Shown: piece after piece, positions 1 to 5,274 of the stretch
Layout of the letters: every line of letters begins with the position of its first letter
Position numbering within the stretch: position 1 is the stretch's first letter
Source of the DNA: CAZWDO01 sp964632485 [NCBI: uncultured bacterium]
Lineage (GTDB): Bacteria; JAGOEH01
NCBI GenBank assembly: GCA_964632485.1
Contig: CAZWDO010000002.1
Coordinates: forward strand, 1-5,274
Reading direction: 5' to 3'
DNA length: 5,274 bases
Notes under the pieces: model-generated
Seen by the model: only the letters and a program-made list of their open reading frames with translations
Told to the model about the DNA's origin: nothing
Database searches by the model: none
Translations under genes and position numbers: made by a program

Positions 1-105
1 GGATGCCGGATCGGGGCCCGGCATGACGTCGGTTGCCCATGGATGCCGGATCGGGGCCCGGCATGACGTCGGTTGCCCATGGATGCCGGATCGGAGTCCG
101 GCATG
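1..105. repeat. Tandem palindromic intergenic repeats, 40-bp unit, 2.6 copies
   Basis: Positions 1-40 and 41-80 are identical 40-base units. A third copy covers 81-105 and then diverges into the end of the neighbouring gene. Each unit has a palindromic core (arms ATGCCGG and CCGGCAT, at 3-9/18-24, 43-49/58-64 and 83-89/98-104) and a 16-base linker containing GACGTC. The third copy differs from the others only at 95 (A for G) and 97 (T for C). Read on the minus strand, the core starts GTCATGCCGG and ends CCGGCATCC. That resembles a widespread class of short intergenic palindromes (GTCAT...ATCC type) found in many bacterial genomes; this likeness is from memory and was not searched. The array may continue beyond the left edge. 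No protein gene is seen in this stretch. Confidence 0.9.
83..104 (-). other. Hairpin 4 bases after the stop codon of the beta-helix gene
   Basis: The arms ATGCCGGA (83-90) and TCCGGCAT (97-104) are perfect 8-base complements around a 6-base loop. On the transcript of the upstream gene the stem begins 4 bases after the TAA at 111-109. No run of T follows on the minus strand, so it is not a classical intrinsic terminator. By analogy with REP-type elements it could protect the mRNA 3' end; that role is inferred. The same fold forms at 3-24 and 43-64, with a G-U pair replacing A-U at the loop-closing position of the transcript. Confidence 0.6.
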
Positions 106-108
106 TCT

Positions 109-2286
109 TTATTTAAGGAGGAGCATGCGTTTGACGAATCGTCCCAGCGGCGTTTGCATACTGTAAAAATAGATTCCGCCGCTCAGTCCCTCGCCATTGA
201 CGGATATTTCATGCGAGCCGCCAGATAGGAAACCCTTATACAGGCATTGGATTTTTTCTCCCATGAGATTGTAAAGATAGATTTCCACGCGCATGCCTTC
301 CGGCAGGTAAATTGGAATCGCCGTTCGATCTTTGAACGGGTTCGGGGTATTGAAGCCCAAAATGGGATGGCAAGCGGACAATGCGGTTTGATTTTCCTGC
401 GCGCTGGTGTTGTAATCAAAAGGAATGGTAATAATCAGGTTTCGGTTGACATTGGCCGTGATAGCAATGGTATCGGGAGGCAATACACGCAAAATCTGTC
501 GGATATCATCCAGTCGGGTCGTATCGTTGGCTGTCGTATGTTCTATTTTGAAACTTCCTTGATAGATTCCGCTATTTTTTTCCGTTTCGACCAGCGCCAC
601 GGCGATTCCTTCCTGATTAGCATTGCTGGTGATAATGGCGACAGCGGCTTCCCGATATTGCGCCGAACGGTCCTGGCCAAAAAATGTGAGTTCAATCGTT
701 TCTCCTGGAACCAATAATTCCACTGGTTCCGTATGAATAGAATCCACCCGCATGGGTTCGCCCGGAGTTCCTGTGATAAAAACCGGCGCAACGGGCGTAA
801 TGTCGGCATGTCCGACTATCAGATTACGTACTGCAGCGCTGTCAGTTTCCCACCAAAAATTATTGGACATATCGATCTGTATCCCCATTCCGTTGTAAAC
901 TTCTTCATCTGTTTGAAAGGTATTGTAATAGAGATTGCAGTTACGGGTTGAAACCGAATCCGCATTCGAAACGATGAAAATATATCGCCTGCTGATGTTT
1001 TCGGTGGAACCATTATCGACGGTCATACAATTTTCAATCCGACCTTTCGATCGTTCCACGCAGGTGATAACTCCGCCGATGCGGGCAATGTTGTTGACAA
1101 TGGTATTGTATTGCAATACTGGATACGATTCGTATTCGATATACAAGGCTGCGCCATAATCGACCTGATTATTATAAATAGAATTATAGCTGATTTCTGG
1201 TTGGGAGTGGCCATAGACGTAAAGGGCACCGCCATAGCCGTGGGACTGGTTGAGCGCCAGTTGGTTGCCGGTGATACGGGGAGAGGATTCAAACATAAAC
1301 ACAGCCCCATCTCCGCGGCAGATATTTTCGTCGATGATATTTTCGCTGATTTCGCATAGGCTGTAGCTCATATAGATGGCGCTACCATAGCCGATCCCGG
1401 TATTGCGGCAAATACTGTTGCGGGCTATCAGTAAGGCTGTACCGCAACTGTCAAGGTAGAAGCCGCCGCCCTCGGCCGCATCGTTGTCGTCAATATAACT
1501 ATCGGCGATGGTCAGGGAATCGCTTTTGACGATCATGATACCGCCAGAGTTAGTCGCCTGGTTTTCCAACACTTCGCAAAAGGATATAGCGCCCGATGAC
1601 TGGTCGATAAGGATACCGGCGCCGTTAGTGGCGCGATTGGCGAAAAAGCGGGATCGGGTCATATTCATAACTGTTTCGCTGAAAAGCAGACCGCCGCCGG
1701 ACACGCCTTCGTTGGTTTCAGAGCTGACGCTATCTATTCGGGCCACGGAACTGACAATGCTGATACCCGCTCCGCTTTCACTTTTGTTATATTTGAATGA
1801 ACAGTTGGTGATTTCAATATCGGAATTGATGGCCAGCAGTCCACCGCCGGAAGTATCGGCCTCATTTTCATCAAAGCGGCATTGATTCAGCTCTAATTGC
1901 GCATAATAACTCAGCAGTCCACCGCCGTTACCGGAATTCCCGTCACGGATCGTGAGCGCTTCCAGGGTTGCCGTCGCCGGAGTGGATACAACAGTAACGA
2001 CTCGGGAATGAGTGACGCCGTCGCTCGATTCTCCGGAAAAAATGACGTTTTCCTCTCCATCGGCGCCGCGCAGGGTTACGGCCGCCATGATGACCAGACC
2101 GTTCGCTCCCAGATCGGCCAGATAATAGGTCCCCGAATGCGCCAGGACGGTATCTCCCGCCTGAGTGGCGGATATGGCGCTTTGCAAACCCGCAGCGCCC
2201 TGGGATGAATAGACATGGCGCGTTATCGCAGAAGCTTCTATTATGAAAAACAAATTAAGAAAAATGATAGCCGTTATGATTTTCAT
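109..2286 (-). CDS. Secreted right-handed beta-helix repeat protein with C-terminal sorting domain
   Basis: Complete 725-residue gene, ATG at 2286 and TAA at 111-109. The start is supported by AGAGGA four bases upstream and by an immediate signal peptide: Lys2, a hydrophobic core at 3-16, and a likely cleavage after A-S-A (18-20). Residues about 25-110 form a DUF1565-like cap with an SGTYY motif at 51-55. Residues about 110-430 are a parallel beta-helix with coils of 25-28 residues, each marked by G-G/A-G/A plus a hydrophobic residue and many by FxxN or NxIxxN. Residues about 520-623 look like a beta-sandwich module containing an ETEKNSGIYQGSF motif (568-580). Residues 645-725 are a Por/type IX-style sorting domain (NTPNPF at 646-651, IYLYNLMGEKI at 669-679, SGGIYFY at 702-708, RMLLLK at 720-725). 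It is probably exported through Sec and then anchored or released at the surface. Such helices occur in polysaccharide lyases, adhesins and Pmp-like proteins. I see no catalytic signature, so binding or adhesion is as likely as catalysis. It follows the GH3 gene after 33 bp, probably in one operon. Confidence 0.93.
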   Translation of the reverse strand: MKIITAIIFLNLFFIIEASAITRHVYSSQGAAGLQSAISATQAGDTVLAHSGTYYLADLGANGLVIMAAVTLRGADGEENVIFSGESSDGVTHSRVVTVVSTPATATLEALTIRDGNSGNGGGLLSYYAQLELNQCRFDENEADTSGGGLLAINSDIEITNCSFKYNKSESGAGISIVSSVARIDSVSSETNEGVSGGGLLFSETVMNMTRSRFFANRATNGAGILIDQSSGAISFCEVLENQATNSGGIMIVKSDSLTIADSYIDDNDAAEGGGFYLDSCGTALLIARNSICRNTGIGYGSAIYMSYSLCEISENIIDENICRGDGAVFMFESSPRITGNQLALNQSHGYGGALYVYGHSQPEISYNSIYNNQVDYGAALYIEYESYPVLQYNTIVNNIARIGGVITCVERSKGRIENCMTVDNGSTENISRRYIFIVSNADSVSTRNCNLYYNTFQTDEEVYNGMGIQIDMSNNFWWETDSAAVRNLIVGHADITPVAPVFITGTPGEPMRVDSIHTEPVELLVPGETIELTFFGQDRSAQYREAAVAIITSNANQEGIAVALVETEKNSGIYQGSFKIEHTTANDTTRLDDIRQILRVLPPDTIAITANVNRNLIITIPFDYNTSAQENQTALSACHPILGFNTPNPFKDRTAIPIYLPEGMRVEIYLYNLMGEKIQCLYKGFLSGGSHEISVNGEGLSGGIYFYSMQTPLGRFVKRMLLLK
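1069..1926 (-). repeat. About 12 beta-helix coil repeats within the secreted protein
   Basis: This is a protein-level repeat (residues 121-406). The hydrophobic residue that follows the Gly/Ala-rich turn falls at 124, 150, 175, 200, 225, 250, 276, 304, 329, 355, 381 and 406, giving steps of 26, 25, 25, 25, 25, 26, 28, 25, 26, 26 and 25. Early coils read FxxN...GGGL or GAGI. Late coils read YGGALYV or YGAALYI followed by S-x-P-x-I/L-x-x-N-x-I-x-x-N. The DNA copies are clearly diverged, so this is an old internal duplication and not a recent tandem expansion. Confidence 0.85.
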
Positions 2287-2290
2287 ATCG

Positions 2291-2296
2291 TCCTCT
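2291..2296 (-). promoter_or_regulatory. Shine-Dalgarno sequence of the beta-helix gene
   Basis: On the minus strand AGAGGA lies 4 bases before the ATG at 2286-2284, which supports that start. It sits in the 33-bp gap (2287-2319) after the stop codon of the GH3 gene. The gap has no hairpin or T-run that would suggest a terminator, and it is short enough for the two genes to share one transcript. Confidence 0.8.
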
Positions 2297-2319
2297 TTTG
2301 GAATTATGGTTTGAATCTC

Positions 2320-5274
2320 TTATTTTATCAGCAGCATACGCCGGGTGATCTTTTGGTTTTCTGCGTGGATACGATAGAAGTAGAGACCTGATTTCCATCT
2401 GGCTGCATTAAGTTTAATTCTGTGTTCTCCGGCGGCTTGCCGTTCATTGATCGGACATGCCACTAAACGTCCCAGAATATCAAATATTTCCAGTTTGATT
2501 TTGCTTGCTGCGGACAGGTGATAGCGGATGATTGTCTGATCATTGAATGGATTGGGATAATTATCCCTGATCTGTAATAAACTGCCAGTAACTGATAGTT
2601 CATTTATTTTAGTAGTTGATTGGGTTCCATACACTTCAAATTCACAAAGACTATATGGCCATGGATCGATATTTTGCCGGCAGATCAGACGTAGATATTG
2701 GCAGGAGGTTTGAATTACAATACTATCCAGTTGTCCGTTGCTGTTGGTTTCGTCATAGACTTGCCACCAATCGGTTCCGTTAAGAGCGCCCCATAATTTA
2801 TATTCCCGGGCATAATAAAAATCCCAATAAAGTTTAATGCAATCAAGCGTTTTGATTTCCCCCAAATTCAGTGTAAGAGTTTCTATTTCCTGTCCGGCAG
2901 ATATCCATTGAGTCCAATAATTGCCGTCAACAGCATAGAATCCTTCATAACTATTTTGAGGTAGAGTGGAGAATTTATTGAGAAGTGTGTCGAATATGCC
3001 TTCCCAGTCAGAAGACGCAGTAGTTGCTTGATTGAGCGCCAGATTATATGGCGCAGGCTCCAATACATGGATTGATTTATCACGATCGTTATTTAACTGG
3101 GTGATTTCTGGCAGACGGTTTTCTGAGTTGATTAAGACGTGTATATTGTATTTTCCCGAAACCGGGAATGAGGTATTCGCCGTTTCGGTTGAAGGAATAT
3201 GCAGTTCGAGTAGTTTTTTGCAATTCACAGGGATAGCGCCCAAGGCTTCTCGCAGCCGCAGTGTCGGGTTCTGGCCTATGTTGAGTTCGATATCCAATGA
3301 ATCGTGGGCGGAAGTGGGTACAAGGCCACAGTTAATTACCGACAAAACCACACGGATCGATTCTCCCGCCATTGGATAGCGGGGGGTCCATTTAATATCG
3401 GAAATGGTTAAATCGGCCTGCATTGGCAAGGATTCGATCGACAGCGTTCCTCTCAGGGGCAAAGAATCGGATGAAGGCCCGATAGCCACTTCATAAAGTC
3501 CGGGGAGGATTTCAAAAGATCTTGTTGTTTCGTTATAATCCCAGAATGCATCCCTCGAAAGTTCGAATTGCGCACTATGAGTAGCGTGAGCTGGAATTTC
3601 TGTTTTTACGAACCCTTTGAGTTGCCAGCCGGGTGGTCCCTTTTTTTGTAACGGTAGAACGGATTTCAAAGATGGGTCGTTATGTGACATGCTGTTAAAG
3701 TGATTGTTCATGGAAGTATTTCCTTCGATCCGGCGCAAATATAGTTGAGATATTTCCGAACCGTTCCGGACCCCACTATTGATAATTTGTGCTTGAATCG
3801 TAAAGAGATTTGGCGATGTGATGGCATTCTGTGTAATTTTTATCAATTGATATTGAAAAGTAGTGTAGCTCAAACCGTATCCGAATGGGAATCGGGGTGA
3901 TAATTGCTGATTTTGCATATAGCGATACCCATATTGATCGGTGTAGATGTTTGAGCGGGGCGGGAGTTGATCGTCGGCGCGAGGTAACGTAACCGGGAGT
4001 TTGCCGCAGGGATTGCAATAGCCGAAAATGATATCGCGGAGAGCATTTCCGCCTTCCTGACCGGGATAAAACGCGTATATCAGGGACGGAACGCAATCGA
4101 TCCAGTTTTCGACGGCGCAGATGCCCCCACTTTCTAAAACGATAATGATATTGGGATTGATTTCCGCCAGGCGTTTAATCAGGAGTTGCTGCAATCCGGG
4201 CAGGCCAAGACTATCGCCGACGCGATCGAGTTCTTCGCCTTCGCGCGTAAAATCGAGTCCGCCGGCGTATATAACAACATCGGCTTTACGCGCGTATTCC
4301 AACGCAGCGTTAAATTCGCTGCTATCTTCATCGGCAATCGCGCAACCCCTTGAATAAAGCGTTTTTTCTGTCCCCAGGGTTTCCCGAAATGCGTCCAAAA
4401 GAGTGATTGCCATCATGGGAACAACAAAACTGCTGCCATAACCGTCCAATTGAATTTGATCGGCTGAGGGTCCGATCACGGCTATTTTTTGAATTTGATC
4501 GCGATCCAAAGGTAGTAACTGGTTTTCATTTTTAAGTAAAATAATACTTTTTTGCGCAATTTCCAGGGCCAGTTGACGATGTTCTTCCGAATTGACATAA
4601 TAAGGATCGGCGGGTGGACGTAATCCGATCATACCTGAAAGATATTTGACGCGCAGGACATGGCGGACTGCTTGATCAATAGTTGAAGGCAGAACGCGCC
4701 CACTCTCGACCAGACTCAATAAAAGGTCGGCGTAATGAGTGGATCCCATGCATACATCACACCCGGCAGTAATGGCGGCATGAGCATCCCAAATCGCACC
4801 CCAATCGGAGACAACGGAATAGGGATATCCCAGTTTTTGTCGGAGTATTTCATCAAGAAGATAGTGACTTTGCGAACTTTTTATTCCATAAAAGAAATTG
4901 TAGGCGCTCATAATGCTCATTACGTCGGCATCACGTATCAGGAGTATATAGGGCCAGGCATGATGCAGCATCAGATCCCTTTCACTGATAATAATATCTG
5001 CATAGTGGCGGTCAATTTGCCGGTTCTCACCAATTAATGGTTTAGCGGTGACTATCAGTGGCTGGGTCTGCATCCCCTGAGTTAAGGCCAGATTGATTTG
5101 TCCCGCGAGCCAGGGATCCTCACCAGAACTTTCGGAATTGCGGCCGTTGCGTGGGTCAATGGTCAGATAAAGTGAAGGCGCCAGCGCCTGATTTTTCCCT
5201 TTGCTGCAAAACTCGCGGCCCAGAGCAATTCCGGCACGATAGATAAGCTCCGTGTCCCAGCTCGCTGCCATGGC
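2320..5274 (-). CDS. Glycoside hydrolase family 3 (beta-glucosidase-like), multidomain, secreted; 5' end outside window
   Basis: The frame is open to the right edge. The ATG at 5271 encodes an internal Met in the GH3 motif AMAASWD, so the true start, signal peptide and roughly 85 further residues are missing. Residues are numbered from that Met (983 visible). GH3 barrel, about 1-215: DPRNGRN (39-45), GEDP (50-53), K77-P78 where Lys-His is expected, R88, MSAYN (121-125), VVSDWGA (153-159) with nucleophile Asp156. GH3 C-terminal domain, about 240-470: SIILLKNENQLLPLD (242-256), AVIGPSAD (264-271), REGEELDR (343-350, the loop expected to hold the acid/base Glu), GKLPVTLP (423-430), FPFGYGLSYTTF (461-472). 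A fibronectin-III-like domain follows (about 490-611), with an insertion near 516-545. Then come a CARDB-like domain (about 618-736), an F5/8 type C domain (about 742-882, NLALNQATTASS start, EFEVYG end) and a sorting domain (904-983; NYPNPFN, RMLLIK). The family releases terminal beta-linked sugars from oligosaccharides. The exact substrate is unknown, and two altered active-site motifs leave activity uncertain. TAA is at 2322-2320. Confidence 0.93.
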   Translation of the reverse strand, partial: AMAASWDTELIYRAGIALGREFCSKGKNQALAPSLYLTIDPRNGRNSESSGEDPWLAGQINLALTQGMQTQPLIVTAKPLIGENRQIDRHYADIIISERDLMLHHAWPYILLIRDADVMSIMSAYNFFYGIKSSQSHYLLDEILRQKLGYPYSVVSDWGAIWDAHAAITAGCDVCMGSTHYADLLLSLVESGRVLPSTIDQAVRHVLRVKYLSGMIGLRPPADPYYVNSEEHRQLALEIAQKSIILLKNENQLLPLDRDQIQKIAVIGPSADQIQLDGYGSSFVVPMMAITLLDAFRETLGTEKTLYSRGCAIADEDSSEFNAALEYARKADVVIYAGGLDFTREGEELDRVGDSLGLPGLQQLLIKRLAEINPNIIIVLESGGICAVENWIDCVPSLIYAFYPGQEGGNALRDIIFGYCNPCGKLPVTLPRADDQLPPRSNIYTDQYGYRYMQNQQLSPRFPFGYGLSYTTFQYQLIKITQNAITSPNLFTIQAQIINSGVRNGSEISQLYLRRIEGNTSMNNHFNSMSHNDPSLKSVLPLQKKGPPGWQLKGFVKTEIPAHATHSAQFELSRDAFWDYNETTRSFEILPGLYEVAIGPSSDSLPLRGTLSIESLPMQADLTISDIKWTPRYPMAGESIRVVLSVINCGLVPTSAHDSLDIELNIGQNPTLRLREALGAIPVNCKKLLELHIPSTETANTSFPVSGKYNIHVLINSENRLPEITQLNNDRDKSIHVLEPAPYNLALNQATTASSDWEGIFDTLLNKFSTLPQNSYEGFYAVDGNYWTQWISAGQEIETLTLNLGEIKTLDCIKLYWDFYYAREYKLWGALNGTDWWQVYDETNSNGQLDSIVIQTSCQYLRLICRQNIDPWPYSLCEFEVYGTQSTTKINELSVTGSLLQIRDNYPNPFNDQTIIRYHLSAASKIKLEIFDILGRLVACPINERQAAGEHRIKLNAARWKSGLYFYRIHAENQKITRRMLLIK
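2626..3048 (-). other. F5/8 type C (discoidin-like, CBM32-like) domain of the GH3 protein
   Basis: Residues about 742-882 show the usual opening (NLALNQATTASS), an A-V-D-G-N-x-x-T-x-W segment (780-789), LTLNLGEIKTLDCIKLYWD (799-817), the YKLWGALNGTDWWQVYD strand region (824-840), YLRLICRQN (859-867) and the ending CEFEVYG (876-882). Domains of this fold commonly bind sugars on cell surfaces or polysaccharides, so it may hold the enzyme on its substrate. The ligand is not readable from the sequence. About 25 residues between the opening strand and the A-V-D-G-N segment are longer than I usually expect. Confidence 0.85.
3064..3420 (-). other. CARDB-like Ig-fold domain of the GH3 protein
   Basis: Residues about 618-736 begin Q-A-D-L-T-I-S-D-I-K-W-T-P, continue with AGESIRVVLSVINCGLVPTS (635-654) and end with NRLPEITQLNNDRDKSIHV (718-736). 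The order 'D-L-x-I, then G-E/D-x-I-x-V-x-V-x-N-x-G, then E-x-N-x-x-N-N' is typical of CARDB domains in secreted prokaryotic proteins. It probably acts as a spacer or adhesion module between the catalytic part and the sugar-binding domain. The role is inferred. Confidence 0.75.

Noticed and set aside
83-104. Intrinsic transcription terminator
   Set aside because: The GC-rich stem fits, but no T-run follows on the minus strand.
1-105. CRISPR array
   Set aside because: The units are directly tandem with identical linkers; there are no unique spacers, and the repeat core is a hairpin of the intergenic-palindrome type.
109-354. Repeat insertion having truncated the beta-helix gene
   Set aside because: The C-terminal sorting domain is complete to its usual basic-M-LLL-K end, so the gene stops naturally before the repeats.
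1508-1885. Plus-strand open frame of 125 codons (and others such as 247-717 and 3032-3379)
   Set aside because: They lie wholly antisense to two well-supported genes, have low-complexity or unrecognisable translations, and have no supporting domain or signal.
5269-5271. ATG at 5271 as the start of the GH3 gene
   Set aside because: It falls inside a conserved GH3 segment (A-M-A-A-S-W-D), the frame stays open to the window edge, and no signal peptide follows it.
2320-5274. Frameshift or pseudogene explanation for the odd GH3 motifs
   Set aside because: The frame is continuous through all domains, and the changed residues sit between well-conserved motifs in perfect spacing, so they look like true substitutions.

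Overview
The window holds two same-strand (minus) protein genes, read right to left, followed by a small array of palindromic repeats at the left edge. Both products carry a C-terminal Por/type IX secretion-style sorting domain (an N-x-P-NPF start, an IY/IF-x-x-x-G core and an arginine/lysine-M-LL-x-K end). This domain is typical of the FCB group of bacteria (Bacteroidota/Ignavibacteria, Calditrichota, KSB1, Zixibacteria and similar candidate phyla). The moderate GC content and the long multidomain secreted proteins fit an uncultured FCB lineage, but the sequence does not settle which phylum.

Layout, in transcription order. (1) 5274-2320: a glycoside hydrolase family 3 (GH3) enzyme whose 5' end lies outside the right edge. 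Its visible domains are GH3 barrel, GH3 C-terminal domain, fibronectin-III-like, CARDB-like, F5/8 type C (discoidin-like) and sorting domain. (2) A 33-bp gap with a good Shine-Dalgarno sequence. (3) 2286-109: a complete 725-residue secreted protein with a signal peptide, a right-handed parallel beta-helix of about 12 regular coils, a beta-sandwich-like module and a sorting domain. (4) 105-1: two identical 40-bp tandem units plus a partial third, each containing a hairpin; the third hairpin begins 4 bases after the stop codon of the beta-helix gene.

The short gap and shared orientation suggest one operon that exports two surface or secreted proteins, plausibly for binding and degrading a glycan. 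The substrate cannot be read from the sequence.

The most notable point is in the GH3 enzyme. The nucleophile Asp and most subsite -1 residues line up without gaps with characterised family members, but the near-invariant Lys-His pair reads Lys-Pro, and a second conserved active-site-side motif (usually E-M-P) reads C-M-G. Its appended domain set and the highly regular beta-helix partner are also worth a look. I found no clear evidence of a wholly new system. There is no RNA gene, CRISPR array, insertion sequence or replication origin that I can support.
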